DNA from: Arthrobacter sp. PAMC 25486
Lineage (GTDB): Bacteria > Actinomycetota > Actinomycetes > Actinomycetales > Micrococcaceae
Assembly: GCF_000785535.1 (NCBI RefSeq)
Contig: NZ_CP007595.1
Coordinates: 2,130,439 to 2,194,438, forward strand
DNA length: 64,000 bases
Direction of reading: 5' to 3'
The position numbers were made by a program, and so were the translations under genes. This document shows positions 34,359 through 43,313 of this stretch, piece after piece (the stretch's first letter is position 1; each line of letters opens with the position of its first letter). A model generated the notes under the pieces. It did no database searches, was not told the DNA's origin, and worked only from the letters and a program-made list of their open reading frames with translations.

Positions 34359-34766
34359 ATGTTAAAGGGATTCAGAGATTTCATCATGAAGGGCAACGTC
34401 GTAGACCTTGCCGTCGCAGTGGTTATCGGTGCTGCATTCGGGGCCGTCATCAACTCCCTGGTGGAAAACATCTTGATGCCACTTATCGCAGTTATCACCC
34501 ACTCACCAAACTTCGACAGCTTTGCGCTCGTCACCATCGATGGTGTTGACATCAAGTTCGGCGTGTTCCTGACAGTCCTGGTCAACTTTATTCTCATTGC
34601 TGCAGCCGTCTACTTCGTGGTCGTAATGCCCATGAACAGGATCCTCGAACGCCGCAACGCCAAACTGGGCATCAACCCGGAAGAGGAAGAGGTCGACCCC
34701 CAGGTTGCCCTGCTGACCGAAATCCGCGACGCTCTCACCACCCGCCCAACAGGCGGACTACACTAA
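34359..34766 (+). CDS. mscL: Large-conductance mechanosensitive channel
   Basis: 135 aa. MLKGFRDFIMKGNVVDLAVA is the family N-terminus, which decided the ATG at 34359. TM1 (DLAVAVVIGAAFGAVINSLV) and TM2 (FLTVLVNFILIAAAVYFVVV) flank the periplasmic loop. The C-terminal bundle is acidic (NPEEEEVDPQ). Acts as a pentameric emergency valve in hypo-osmotic shock. Followed at once by a strong terminator. Confidence 0.96.
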   Translation: MLKGFRDFIMKGNVVDLAVAVVIGAAFGAVINSLVENILMPLIAVITHSPNFDSFALVTIDGVDIKFGVFLTVLVNFILIAAAVYFVVVMPMNRILERRNAKLGINPEEEEVDPQVALLTEIRDALTTRPTGGLH

Positions 34767-34778
34767 CTCCCACCCATC

Positions 34779-34816
34779 AAAAAGGCGGCCACCCCAACCG
34801 GGGTGGCCGCCTTTTT
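34779..34816 (+). terminator. Rho-independent terminator after mscL
   Basis: A 17-bp perfect stem from AAAAAGGCGGCCACCCC (34779-34795), loop AACC, and its complement ending TTTTT (34800-34816). With A- and T-runs on both sides it can also stop leftward glmM transcripts. Confidence 0.95.
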
Positions 34817-34832
34817 GGATTATTGGGTGGCG

Positions 34833-36179
34833 CTAAAGCGAAAGTTCCGCCCTGACCACAGTCACCAGGTCATTGCAGATGCGTTCAGCCGTCTCAATGT
34901 CCCCTGCCTCAACCATGACGCGGACCAGCGCTTCCGTGCCTGAGGGGCGCAGGAGGACACGTCCGGTGTCACCAAGTTCCGCTTCCGCCTTGGCAACGGC
35001 CGCATTGATGGCGGGGACCGAAGAGGCACGGTTCTTGTCGACGTTCTTGACGTTGATCATGATCTGCGGAAGCTTGGTCATGACCTCGGCCAGTTCCTTC
35101 AGGGGTTTGCCAGTCTTGGCCACTTGGGCAGCAAGCTGCAGGCCTGTCAGCAGGCCGTCACCCGTGGTTGCGTACTTGGAGAAGATCACGTGCCCTGACT
35201 GCTCACCGCCAAGGGTGTAGTCGCCGCGGCGCATTTCCTCAAGGACGTAACGGTCGCCAACACCGGTTTCACGGATCGTGATGCCAGCGTTGCGCAAGGC
35301 AATTTTCAAGCCGAGGTTGCTCATCACCGTGGCCACGAGGACATCATCCTTGAGCTCTCCGGCCGCTTTTTGTGCCACCGCCAGCACAGCCATGATCTGG
35401 TCGCCATCAATGACGTTGCCCTCATGGTCCACGGCGAGGCAGCGGTCTGCGTCGCCGTCGTGGGCGATGCCGAGGTCGGCTCCGATGGACAACACCGTTT
35501 CCTGCAGCAGTTCAAGGTGGGTCGATCCCACGCCGTCGTTGATGTTCAGCCCGTCCGGCTCGGCACCGATCACGGTGACCTGCGCGCCGGCATCCGTGAA
35601 GACCTGGGGCGAACATCCGCTGGCGGCACCGTGGGCGCAGTCCAGGACGATCTTCAACCCGTCCAGGCGGTGCGGCAGGGTTCCCAGCAGGTGCAGGACG
35701 TAACGGTCCTCCGCATCGGAGAACCGTTGGATGCGTCCAACATCCACGCCTACCGGCCTGAAGGCAGCCCGCTCAAGCTGCGCCTCAATGGCGTCTTCCA
35801 CATCGTCGGGCAGCTTGGTGCCGCCACGGGCGAAGAACTTGATCCCGTTGTCGGGGGCCGGGTTGTGTGAGGCGGAAATCATGACGCCGAAGTCGGCGCC
35901 GAGGTCCGCGATCAGGAAGGCGGCGGCGGGCGTCGGCAGCACGCCGGCGTCGTACACGTCCACGCCTGCGCTGGCGAGCCCCGCCTCGACGGCAGCACCA
36001 ATGAACTCACCGCTCGCCCTGGGGTCGCGGGCAATAACGGCGCGGGGCCGTTTGCCTTCACTCATCTGATCGTGTCCGAGGACAACTGCAGCAGCTTGGG
36101 CCAACGACAACGCCAGCTCAGCCGTCAGCAGGCCATTGGCCAAACCACGGACACCGTCTGTTCCAAATAATCTTGACAT
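34833..36179 (-). CDS. glmM: Phosphoglucosamine mutase
   Basis: 448 aa from the ATG at 36179. [12 protein letters not shown] at the N-terminus, active-site serine in [13 protein letters not shown], the metal loop in [11 protein letters not shown] (split: AHDGDADRC) and the sugar-binding GGEQSGHVI identify GlmM, which interconverts GlcN-6-P and GlcN-1-P, the step after GlmS (30.2-32.2 kb). It lies downstream of rpsI in the usual actinobacterial order rplM-rpsI-glmM, but here 332 bp of repeats and a terminator separate them. Confidence 0.96.
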   Translation of the reverse strand: MSRLFGTDGVRGLANGLLTAELALSLAQAAAVVLGHDQMSEGKRPRAVIARDPRASGEFIGAAVEAGLASAGVDVYDAGVLPTPAAAFLIADLGADFGVMISASHNPAPDNGIKFFARGGTKLPDDVEDAIEAQLERAAFRPVGVDVGRIQRFSDAEDRYVLHLLGTLPHRLDGLKIVLDCAHGAASGCSPQVFTDAGAQVTVIGAEPDGLNINDGVGSTHLELLQETVLSIGADLGIAHDGDADRCLAVDHEGNVIDGDQIMAVLAVAQKAAGELKDDVLVATVMSNLGLKIALRNAGITIRETGVGDRYVLEEMRRGDYTLGGEQSGHVIFSKYATTGDGLLTGLQLAAQVAKTGKPLKELAEVMTKLPQIMINVKNVDKNRASSVPAINAAVAKAEAELGDTGRVLLRPSGTEALVRVMVEAGDIETAERICNDLVTVVRAELSL

Positions 36180-36269
36180 CAAGTTCAGTCTAAATCATGA
36201 AGCCGGAAATATTGCCCAGTTGGCATCATGCCCTCGGCCACACCCCGCCACACCCCACCACACCCCCAG

Positions 36270-36447
36270 ACGCTCCTGCAGATATGGGGCACTATATGGC
36301 AACGCTCCTGCAGATAAGGGGCCCTTTCGGACAACGCTTCTGCATTCGCGCGCATGGGGCTGTCACGAAGCGTGCGAGGAGCGTCCGGAAAACTCCCCAT
36401 ATCTGCAGGAGGGTTTCGAAAAACACCCCCATATCTGCAGGAGGGTT
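36270..36447. repeat. Family A intergenic repeat array, site 8 (inverted clusters)
   Basis: Forward units at 36271, 36304 and 36335, then inverted units near 36378, 36395 and 36427. The core CTCCTGCAGATATGGGG (36273-36289) recurs perfectly inverted at 36395-36411 and 36427-36443. The inverted units follow rpsI in its direction of transcription; the forward ones lie ahead of glmM. Confidence 0.85.
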
Positions 36448-36463
36448 TATGGGGCGAAACCAA

Positions 36464-36499
36464 AAAATCCCCGGCCCGCAGAAGCGGACCGGGGATTTT
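36464..36499 (-). terminator. Terminator of rplM-rpsI
   Basis: AAAATCCCCGG (36464-36474) pairs with CCGGGGATTTT (36489-36499); with CCGC/GCGG the stem extends inward. It lies 13 bp past the rpsI stop and ends in T-rich sequence on the minus strand. Confidence 0.9.
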
Positions 36500-36511
36500 C
36501 CAAGCGAAATA

Positions 36512-37027
36512 TTAGCGCTTGGAGTACTGCGAAGCCTTACGGGCCTTCTTGAGACCAGCCTTCTTGCGCTCGATGACGCGGGCGTCACGAGTCAGGAAGC
36601 CTGCCTTCTTCAGGATCGCACGGTTGTTCTCGACATCGATCTCGTTCAAGGAACGAGCAACGCCCAGACGCAACGCACCGGCCTGGCCTGAAGGGCCACC
36701 ACCGTGGATGCGGGCCCAAACATCGTAGGCACCATCCAAGTCGAGGATGCGGAACGGGTCGTTTACTTCCTGCTGGTGCAGCTTGTTCGGGAAGTAGTTG
36801 GACAGCTCGCGGCCGTTGACAACCCACTTGCCGGTGCCGGGTACGACGCGAACGCGGGCAATTGCCTGCTTGCGACGGCCAACTGCGGCGCCTGAGACGG
36901 TCAGTGCCGGGCGTTCCTTCTTGGGGGCTGCATCAGTTGCAGCCGAGCTTTCGCTGGTGTAGCTGGTCAAAACTTCTTCCTCGACCACGACGGCCTCGGT
37001 GTTCAGCTCTTCAGTGTTCTGAGCCAC
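36512..37027 (-). CDS. rpsI: 30S ribosomal protein S9
   Basis: 171 aa. The core (from ~45) has [17 protein letters not shown], the [17 protein letters not shown] loop and the basic C-terminus [12 protein letters not shown] whose last Arg contacts P-site tRNA. An acidic ~40-residue N-terminal extension ([18 protein letters not shown]) is typical of actinobacterial S9. 37 bp downstream of rplM. Confidence 0.97.
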   Translation of the reverse strand: MAQNTEELNTEAVVVEEEVLTSYTSESSAATDAAPKKERPALTVSGAAVGRRKQAIARVRVVPGTGKWVVNGRELSNYFPNKLHQQEVNDPFRILDLDGAYDVWARIHGGGPSGQAGALRLGVARSLNEIDVENNRAILKKAGFLTRDARVIERKKAGLKKARKASQYSKR

Positions 37028-37064
37028 GATTCTCCTTGATTAATGATTTAGGTGGTGGCCAGGA

Positions 37065-37508
37065 CTACTGGGCGACCTGGGTGATTTCAAACGTCTGGGG
37101 CTGCTGTGCACCGTGGGGGTGCTCGGAGCCACGGTAGACCTTCAGCTTGCTGATCTGGGAGTTGCCCAGCTTGGTCTTGGGGAGCATGCCAGCGATGGCC
37201 TTCTCCACTGCACGAACCGGGTTCTTCTCCAACAGTTCGGCATAGTTCATGCTGGACAGACCGCCCGGGTAACCCGAGTGGCGGTATGCGCGCTTCTGTT
37301 CGAGCTTGGCGCCGGTGAGGGCGACCTTCTCGGCGTTGATGATGATGACGAAATCGCCCATGTCCATATGGGGAGCGAAGGTCGGCTTGTGCTTTCCACG
37401 CAGCAGTGTTGCGGTCTGGCTGGCAAGACGGCCCAAGACAACGTCATTGGCATCGATGATGTGCCACTGACGGTTGATATCGCCGGGCTTCGGGGTATAC
37501 GTACGCAC
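37065..37508 (-). CDS. rplM: 50S ribosomal protein L13
   Basis: 147 aa, normal length. Recognised from [49 protein letters not shown] and GMLPKTKLG. First gene of the rplM-rpsI unit, preceded by a 258-bp leader with its own promoter-like sequence. Confidence 0.97.
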   Translation of the reverse strand: MRTYTPKPGDINRQWHIIDANDVVLGRLASQTATLLRGKHKPTFAPHMDMGDFVIIINAEKVALTGAKLEQKRAYRHSGYPGGLSSMNYAELLEKNPVRAVEKAIAGMLPKTKLGNSQISKLKVYRGSEHPHGAQQPQTFEITQVAQ

Positions 37509-37629
37509 GGTTTTTGCCTTCGTTTCTTGTTCTTAGGTGGTGTCACAGATGGTTGACACCTGCTATCTATGCGTTTACCGGAACAGAGGTGAGGGCTCCA
37601 ACACCAGTCATCCTTACACTTCCCGATGA

Positions 37630-37672
37630 CGCCCGCTCAGTGGTAGTCCTGCAACCGGACCTGTAGCGGGCG
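37630..37672 (-). promoter_or_regulatory. Hairpin in the rplM leader
   Basis: CGCCCGCT (37630-37637) pairs with AGCGGGCG (37665-37672), and an inner AGTCCT/GGACCT pairing extends it. It lies in the ~200-nt untranslated leader of rplM and could serve ribosomal autoregulation, which is unproven. Confidence 0.4.
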
Positions 37673-37708
37673 CGTGGTATCGAGATAGGACACGCACAAC
37701 GACTATCA

Positions 37709-37738
37709 ACGATACCTTTAATACTGCCACTGGGTCAA
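37709..37738 (-). promoter_or_regulatory. Candidate promoter of rplM-rpsI
   Basis: On the minus strand TTGACC (37738-37733) is followed after 18 bp by TATCGT (37714-37709), reasonable -35/-10 elements for a housekeeping sigma factor, about 200 bp before the rplM start. Confidence 0.45.
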
Positions 37739-37766
37739 AGCGGGGTGCGTGGTGCGTCCGTTTTCA

Positions 37767-38666
37767 TCAGCGAGCAGCTTCAGTCACCGCCCGCCGGGTC
37801 CGCGTCAGAACGGCACGTTCATGCATTGCCGTTTCGTGCGGATAGTGGACTTCCTCCAAAATAAGCGGGTGTGGCGCGGCCAAAACGGACTTTGCGTCCC
37901 GTATTCCCGCGACTAAGCGCTCATGCATCCATGCGACGCCTTCCTGCCCCTCCCCTATGCGCAAGGACGCACCGAGCAACGCCCGAACCATGTTGTGACA
38001 GAACGCGTCAGCCTGGACGTTGACATTAATCACACCGTCAGCGTCCTGCTCGAAGTCAAAACGTTGCAAGGTTCGCACGGTGGTGGAGCCGTCCCGTGGT
38101 TTCGCAAACGCCCGGAAATCCTGCAGTCCCAACAAGGGCGCCGCAGCCTGATTCATGCGGGCTACATCAAGGTCACGCTCGTGCCACAGCGTCAGCGCAC
38201 GCTGCAGCGGATCCTTGCGGGTGGAGCCGTCGGCAATCCGGTAGCTGTAACGGCGCCATAGGGCCGAGAATCTCGCATCGAAGCCCAGAGGCGCCCGAGA
38301 GGCCGCAGTGATCTCAACGGTTCCGCGCAGCTCCCGCAGGACCATGCCCAGGGCTCCGTTGAGGCGGCGTCGGAGCGAATTCTCCGGCAACACATCGTGC
38401 CCCCGCCGCAGCCCGTCCCATTCCTCTGGCGTGACATCAAAATGCGCCACCTGCCCGCGGGCATGCACACCCGCATCAGTGCGGCCGGCGACTGTGAGCC
38501 TGATGGGCCGGCGCACGATCACTGCCAGCGCCTGCTCAATCACTCCCTGGACGGTGCGCTCGACTGGTTGGATGCCCCACCCACTGTAAGGCCCGCCGTC
38601 GTACGCTATGTCCAGGCGTGCCCGAATCAGGCCTTGATATTCGGGTGTCAGTTTGGGGTTGTGCAT
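37767..38666 (-). CDS. truA: tRNA pseudouridine(38-40) synthase TruA
   Basis: 299 aa from the ATG at 38666 (homologues start near RARLDIAYDGGPYSGW). The catalytic Asp lies in VAGRTDAGVHARGQ. YRIADGSTRKDP, LLGLQDFRAFAKP and DAFCHNMVRALLGASLRIG are also typical. Modifies the anticodon arm of many tRNAs. It lies between rplQ and rplM as in other actinobacteria, although a terminator-like hairpin separates it from rplQ. Confidence 0.95.
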   Translation of the reverse strand: MHNPKLTPEYQGLIRARLDIAYDGGPYSGWGIQPVERTVQGVIEQALAVIVRRPIRLTVAGRTDAGVHARGQVAHFDVTPEEWDGLRRGHDVLPENSLRRRLNGALGMVLRELRGTVEITAASRAPLGFDARFSALWRRYSYRIADGSTRKDPLQRALTLWHERDLDVARMNQAAAPLLGLQDFRAFAKPRDGSTTVRTLQRFDFEQDADGVINVNVQADAFCHNMVRALLGASLRIGEGQEGVAWMHERLVAGIRDAKSVLAAPHPLILEEVHYPHETAMHERAVLTRTRRAVTEAAR

Positions 38667-38705
38667 GGAATCGATTCTACCGGCCGCACACCCTGCAGAC
38701 ATGCA

Positions 38706-38741
38706 GAAGGACCCGCCACCCCTAAGGGCGACGGGTCCTTC
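38706..38741 (-). terminator. Terminator/attenuator after rplQ
   Basis: GAAGGACCCG (38706-38715) pairs with CGGGTCCTTC (38732-38741), and the inner loop can pair further (CC..CCCC/GGGCG). It lies 30 bp past the rplQ stop and before truA. Confidence 0.8.
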
Positions 38742-38770
38742 TCAGTAAATTCCAAGCTTTCGCTTGGTCC

Positions 38771-39265
38771 TTACTTGGACTCTTCAGCAGCAGCTTCGTC
38801 AGCTACAACTTCGGTCTCGACAACTTCTTCGACCGGAGCTTCTTCAACCGGGGCAGCCTTGGCGGCAGCAGCGGTTGCTTCCTTCACAACGGCCTGCTTG
38901 GCGCTGACCGGTTCCAGAACGAGCTCGATGACAGCCATGGGAGCGTTGTCGCCCTTGCGGTTGCCGATCTTGGTGATGCGGGTGTAACCGCCTTCACGGT
39001 TCTCCACAGCCTTGGCGATGTCGGTGAACAGCTCATGGACAATGCCCTTGTCGCTGATCAGGCCGAGAACGCGGCGGCGTGAAGCCAAGTCGCCACGCTT
39101 TGCGAAAGTTACCAGTCGCTCTGCGTAGGGGCTCAGGCGCTTAGCCTTGGTCAAAGTGGTGGTGATCCGCTTGTGCTCAAAGAGCGAAGCAGAAAGGTTC
39201 GCGAGCATCAAACGCTCGTGAGCCGCTCCGCCTCCGAGGCGGGGACCCTTGGCGGGTGTAGGCAT
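38771..39265 (-). CDS. rplQ: 50S ribosomal protein L17 with acidic C-terminal tail
   Basis: 164 aa. [20 protein letters not shown] decided the start at 39265. Core motifs [20 protein letters not shown] and [19 protein letters not shown] are followed by ~45 extra residues rich in Ala, Glu and Val ([14 protein letters not shown]), a tail common in actinobacteria and absent from E. coli L17. Follows rpoA after 82 bp. Confidence 0.97.
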   Translation of the reverse strand: MPTPAKGPRLGGGAAHERLMLANLSASLFEHKRITTTLTKAKRLSPYAERLVTFAKRGDLASRRRVLGLISDKGIVHELFTDIAKAVENREGGYTRITKIGNRKGDNAPMAVIELVLEPVSAKQAVVKEATAAAAKAAPVEEAPVEEVVETEVVADEAAAEESK

Positions 39266-39347
39266 GGTGTTTCTCCTCAAGTGACAGCCGAACCATGGCG
39301 GACACTCCTCAGTGTCCGCCCGGTCGGCTCAAAATTGTTGTTCGAAC

Positions 39348-40358
39348 TTAGAGTTCGTCGTCGCCAAATGCGTCGTCGTTCTCGTCAAGGGCTGCGGCAC
39401 GGGCGGCCAGATCGAATCCTGGAGGGGAATCCTTCAGGGACAGACCAAGCTCAACCAGCTTTGCTTTTACCTCGTCAATGGACTTCGCACCAAAGTTGCG
39501 AATGTCCATCAGGTCAGCCTCGGAGCGAGCAACGAGTTCACCCACGGAGTGGATGCCCTCACGCTTGAGGCAGTTGTAGGAACGAACCGTCAGGTCCAGA
39601 TCCTCGATCGGCAGGGCCATGTCTGCGGCAAGAGCGGCGTCCGTCGGGGACGGGCCAATCTCAATGCCTTCAGCCGCGGTGTTGAGCTCGCGGGCCAATC
39701 CGAACAGTTCAACCAGCGTGGTGCCGGCAGAGGCAATGGCATCCCGCGGGGAGATGGCCTGCTTGGTCTCTACATCGACAATCAGCTTGTCAAAGTCAGT
39801 GCGCTGTTCAACACGGGTTGCTTCCACACGGAAGGTCACCTTCAGAACGGGTGAGTAGATGGAGTCAACCGGGATGCGGCCGATCTCCTGATCTACGTTC
39901 TTGTTCTGAGCTGCTGAAACGTAGCCGCGGCCGCGCTCGATGGTCAGCTCGAGTTCGAACTTGCCCTTCGAGTTCAGTGTGGCAATGTGCATGTCAGGGT
40001 TGTGGAATTCCACTCCGGCCGGAGGAGCAATGTCAGCAGCCGTAACAACGCCGGGGCCCTGCTTGCGCAGGTAGGCGACGACGGGCTCGTCATGCTCCGA
40101 AGACACGGAGAGTCCCTTGATGTTCAGGATGATCTCAGTGACATCTTCCTTAACACCGGGAACCGTGGTGAACTCGTGCAGTACACCATCGAGGCGGATG
40201 CTGGTGACAGCAGCGCCAGGGATGGAGGACAACAGGGTCCGACGCAGGGAATTTCCCAGGGTGTAACCGAAGCCTGGCTCCAGCGGTTCGATAACAAACC
40301 GTGAGCGATTCTCGGAAACTACTTCTTCAGATAGGGTGGGGCGCTGTGCAATGAGCAC
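39348..40358 (-). CDS. rpoA: DNA-directed RNA polymerase subunit alpha
   Basis: 336 aa from a GTG start. N-terminal assembly domain with [20 protein letters not shown] and VRTDF-type basic contact; linker; C-terminal domain ([20 protein letters not shown] split: [28 protein letters not shown]) for UP-element and activator contacts. Acidic tail [14 protein letters not shown]. Sits in the expected order rpsM-rpsK-rpoA-rplQ. No rpsD precedes it, as in other Micrococcaceae. Confidence 0.98.
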   Translation of the reverse strand: MLIAQRPTLSEEVVSENRSRFVIEPLEPGFGYTLGNSLRRTLLSSIPGAAVTSIRLDGVLHEFTTVPGVKEDVTEIILNIKGLSVSSEHDEPVVAYLRKQGPGVVTAADIAPPAGVEFHNPDMHIATLNSKGKFELELTIERGRGYVSAAQNKNVDQEIGRIPVDSIYSPVLKVTFRVEATRVEQRTDFDKLIVDVETKQAISPRDAIASAGTTLVELFGLARELNTAAEGIEIGPSPTDAALAADMALPIEDLDLTVRSYNCLKREGIHSVGELVARSEADLMDIRNFGAKSIDEVKAKLVELGLSLKDSPPGFDLAARAAALDENDDAFGDDEL

Positions 40359-40492
40359 TGGGTTTTCCTTTCAGCGAGCATCCGCTATATGACGCAACAC
40401 AGGTAGTGGAAATGACGGCTGACGAGAGTTTGTGGCGGCGGAATTGGCCTCCACCTTGCGGTGAAGGCCAACTCTGCTGCGCTGAAGTCTCG

Positions 40493-40894
40493 TTAGACGC
40501 GACGGCGCTTGGGCGGACGGCAGCCGTTGTGGGCGCTGGGGGTGACATCCGAGATGGAGCCAACCTCAAGACCAGCAGCCTGCAGTGAACGGATCGCCGT
40601 TTCGCGGCCCGAGCCCGGACCCTTTACGAAAACGTCAACCTTGCGCAGTCCGTGCTCCTGTGCGCGCTTGGCAGCTGCTTCAGCAGCCATCTGTGCAGCG
40701 TACGGAGTCGACTTGCGCGAGCCCTTGAAGCCAACTTCACCGGCAGAAGCCCATGAAATGACTGCACCGTTCGGATCCGTGATGGAAACGATGGTGTTGT
40801 TAAAGGTGCTCTTGATGTGCGCCTGGCCCAGCGCAATATTCTTTTTATCCTTGCGACGCGGCTTACGAACCGCTCCACGAGTCTTTGGGGGCAT
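40493..40894 (-). CDS. rpsK: 30S ribosomal protein S11
   Basis: 133 aa. Recognised from [55 protein letters not shown] and the C-terminal [16 protein letters not shown]. Next to rpsM and rpoA; lines the mRNA exit region of the 30S platform. Confidence 0.98.
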   Translation of the reverse strand: MPPKTRGAVRKPRRKDKKNIALGQAHIKSTFNNTIVSITDPNGAVISWASAGEVGFKGSRKSTPYAAQMAAEAAAKRAQEHGLRKVDVFVKGPGSGRETAIRSLQAAGLEVGSISDVTPSAHNGCRPPKRRRV

Positions 40895-41001
40895 TTTATT
40901 CTCCTACGAAAGTTTAATAAGGGGTCGGCATGGGCTAGGTCCCACGCTGGCCTGGATCCTGAAAAGCTGCATCAGCAGTTTTCCAAGCCGGCTAGCGGGT
41001 T

Positions 41002-41379
41002 CTACCTGCCGGCCTTCTTCTTGCCTGCGACGGTACGCTTCGGACCCTTGCGGGTGCGTGCGTTGGTCTTCGTGCGCTGGCCATGCACGGGCATGCCACG
41101 ACGGTGGCGGATACCCTGGTAGCTGCCGATTTCTACCTTGCGGCGGATATCAGCTGCTACTTCGCGGCGAAGGTCACCCTCAACCTTGTAGTTACCCTCG
41201 ATGTTGTCACGCAACTGAACGAGTTCAGCGTCAGAAAGGTCCTTAACGCGGACGTCCGGGGAGATTCCCGTGTCTGCCAAGACTTTCTTTGCACGGGTCT
41301 TGCCCACGCCGTAGATGTATGTAAGCGCTACTTCCAGCCGCTTTTCGCGGGGAAGGTCTACGCCAGCGAGACGTGCCAT
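41002..41379 (-). CDS. rpsM: 30S ribosomal protein S13
   Basis: 125 aa. [20 protein letters not shown] at the N-terminus, [13 protein letters not shown], and the basic C-terminus [20 protein letters not shown] that contacts tRNA and S19. 189 bp separate it from rpmJ, longer than usual, with no gene seen in the gap. Confidence 0.98.
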   Translation of the reverse strand: MARLAGVDLPREKRLEVALTYIYGVGKTRAKKVLADTGISPDVRVKDLSDAELVQLRDNIEGNYKVEGDLRREVAADIRRKVEIGSYQGIRHRRGMPVHGQRTKTNARTRKGPKRTVAGKKKAGR

Positions 41380-41568
41380 ATTTGGCTGCTCCTTGTGTAA
41401 ACCGGAGGTCGTAGGCAGTACACCCGCATATTTTGTGAATGCGGCCCTGGCCTCCGACCAGGGGTCCGTTGTCCGGTTGCGAACTTTCGTTCGCCTTCGT
41501 CTAACTTGTGCTGCCTTATTAATTTACTTGCGTGAGCATTCGCTCAGGGTTCCTTCAAAAGAAGGAAT

Positions 41569-41682
41569 TTAGCCCTGGCGCTGCTTGTGGCGCGGGTTCT
41601 CGCAGATCACCATGACTCGACCGTTACGGCGAATCACCTTGCACTTATCGCAGATCTGCTTGACGCTCGGCTTGACCTTCAT
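41569..41682 (-). CDS. rpmJ: 50S ribosomal protein L36
   Basis: 37 aa: [20 protein letters not shown], then [17 protein letters not shown]. The zinc-ribbon ligands C11, C14, C27 and H32 are intact, so this is the zinc-containing (C+) paralogue. Lies 29 bp after infA in the standard infA-rpmJ-rpsM order. Confidence 0.97.
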   Translation of the reverse strand: MKVKPSVKQICDKCKVIRRNGRVMVICENPRHKQRQG

Positions 41683-41711
41683 GGCATTCCTTTGCGTGAT
41701 TGCAGTTGTGG

Positions 41712-41933
41712 TTATTTGTAGCGGTAGACGATACGACCACGGGTAAGGTCGTACGGGCTCAGCTCCACCACAACTCGGTCCTCAGGAAGGATACGAATGT
41801 AGTGCTGGCGCATTTTTCCTGAGATATGGGCAAGAACGATGTGCTTGTTCGTCAGCTCAACACGAAACATCGCGTTGGGCAGCGCTTCCGTCACAACGCC
41901 CTCGATCTCAATGACCCCGTCTTTCTTGGCCAT
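41712..41933 (-). CDS. infA: Translation initiation factor IF-1
   Basis: 73 aa OB-fold protein: [40 protein letters not shown] and [20 protein letters not shown]. Normal length and nearly invariant family sequence. First gene of the alpha-operon-like unit running through rpoA and rplQ. Confidence 0.98.
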   Translation of the reverse strand: MAKKDGVIEIEGVVTEALPNAMFRVELTNKHIVLAHISGKMRQHYIRILPEDRVVVELSPYDLTRGRIVYRYK

Positions 41934-42107
41934 ATCCTCCGCTAACTTTGTTGCGCCGAGAGAGTCGATTCCTGTGGGAACCGCTGCTGCTTCGGCGTTC
42001 GATTTGCTACTGATTATTGCTTATCCGTTTGCACTCACCAGGGCTGGTTTGCAACCACTTCCCACTGAGTGCCCCGCAACAGAGCAGGCACAGACAACCA
42101 ACAACCT

Positions 42108-42136
42108 ACTCTAATGCAAATGGGCAAATATGTTAA
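42108..42136 (-). promoter_or_regulatory. Candidate promoter of infA-rpmJ-rpsM-rpsK-rpoA-rplQ
   Basis: On the minus strand TTAACA (42136-42131), 17-bp spacer, TAGAGT (42113-42108), in a locally AT-rich stretch about 175 bp upstream of infA. It overlaps the last codons of the P1 peptidase gene, suggesting infA became promoter-independent of map. Confidence 0.5.
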
Positions 42137-43122
42137 ATTGACCCCTGCGCCGTGCCAGCAGGGTACGGGGGCAGAAATCCTGCCGGCGTTGCGACGCCCT
42201 CCGCCTCGGCAACACCATCAAGAATCGCCAACCTCACGGCCTCGGCAGCAGCGCTTTGCAGTTCGATCAGCGCGGCTATGGGCACGACCGAGTGGGGCAC
42301 GAGCACCTCTGCACAGGTGGCGAGCGCAAAGATGGTGTCCCCGTCAGCCAGCGTATGCACGGGGTTCAGCGCCCGCGCCATCCCGGCATGGGCAGCAGTG
42401 GCCGTGCGCTTGGCTTGCGCCACCGTGAGTGTGGCATTTGTTGCCACCACCACCAGTGTCGTGTTTAGCCCCTCCCCCACCATGGGCGATGGCGCACCGG
42501 GCTGCCACGGGACGCCAGCCGCGTTCACAACCGCGAGGGCGCCGACAACTATGTGGGCATTCTCACCCGTGAGCCGCACCGCTGCTGTGCCCAGTCCGCC
42601 CTTGAAGTTGCCGGCCCCAATCGCCGCCCCGGTCCCGGCGCCTACATTGCCACGTACGACGTCGGCCCCGTCAGTGGAGCCAGCGGCGTCAAGTGCCGCT
42701 TCGTACCCCATGTCCGGGGTGGGTCGGGCGGAAAAGTCGCCACCGCGGCCCAAGTCGAAGATGGCTGCGGCCGGCACGATCGGCACGACACCGCCGGGCA
42801 CGGGGAAACCTCGGCCATTCTCCTCACACCAGCGCTGCACTCCCCCGGCTGCGGCGAGTCCGTACGCACTGCCGCCTGTCAAGGCAACGGCGTCCACCGT
42901 GGGGACCATGGTGGATGGATCCAAGGCATCTGTTTCGTGTGTTCCGGGGCCGCCGCCGCGGACATCGACCGAGCCGATGGTTCCCGGCGGGGGTATCACC
43001 ACGCTGACGCCGGTCAACCAGCCGTCACTGCGTCGCTGGGCCTGCCCCACCCGGATGCCGGGGACCTCGGTGATGGCTCCGTAGCTGCTTGGCGTGGACT
43101 CTGTTCTACTGTTGCCTGACAT
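42133..43122 (-). CDS. P1-family (S58/DmpA-NylC type) self-processing peptidase
   Basis: 329 aa. Ntn-hydrolase of the DmpA family: ITEVPGIRVGQAQR at the N-terminus, TGGSAYGLAAAGGV, NVGAGTGAAIGA, and the autocleavage site GLN-TTLVVVATNA with T221 as the new N-terminal nucleophile. Members are beta-aminopeptidases, D-esterases or nylon-oligomer hydrolases; substrate here unknown. Cytoplasmic (no signal). It sits between the ugp cassette and infA, within the ribosomal supercluster, where it has no obvious functional link. Confidence 0.88.
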   Translation of the reverse strand: MSGNSRTESTPSSYGAITEVPGIRVGQAQRRSDGWLTGVSVVIPPPGTIGSVDVRGGGPGTHETDALDPSTMVPTVDAVALTGGSAYGLAAAGGVQRWCEENGRGFPVPGGVVPIVPAAAIFDLGRGGDFSARPTPDMGYEAALDAAGSTDGADVVRGNVGAGTGAAIGAGNFKGGLGTAAVRLTGENAHIVVGALAVVNAAGVPWQPGAPSPMVGEGLNTTLVVVATNATLTVAQAKRTATAAHAGMARALNPVHTLADGDTIFALATCAEVLVPHSVVPIAALIELQSAAAEAVRLAILDGVAEAEGVATPAGFLPPYPAGTAQGSI

Positions 43123-43232
43123 CTGCTGAACTCCCTTGTTGCGCTGCTGTGTCTGGTCCCCATTGTCTCCCCAACCACCGACATTTGCCTCTCAATGCCA
43201 TCCGCCATGGCCAGCACCTCCCAGGCATGAAG

Positions 43233-43303
43233 AACTGGCCCGCAGCTGAAGGTCGAAGAATCACGCCTTCACGTCGATTCTCGCCGTCTACTGCGGGCCA
43301 GTT
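43233..43303. repeat. Family B hairpin repeat, copy 1
   Basis: 71 bp with inverted ends AACTGGCCCGCAG (43233-43245) and CTGCGGGCCAGTT (43291-43303), plus an inner AGAATC/GATTCT pair. It lies 10 bp past the ugpB stop. A related 71-bp copy in the same orientation is at 47629-47699. Confidence 0.85.
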
Positions 43304-43313
43304 GGGTTAAGGG

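Larger units (their letters stand above)
36180..36511. other. 332-bp intergenic region between rpsI and glmM filled with repeats
   Basis: Holds the largest family A array (36270-36447) and the rpsI terminator (36464-36499). The ~80 bp next to the glmM start must contain the glmM promoter; no clear -35/-10 was recognised. Confidence 0.7.
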
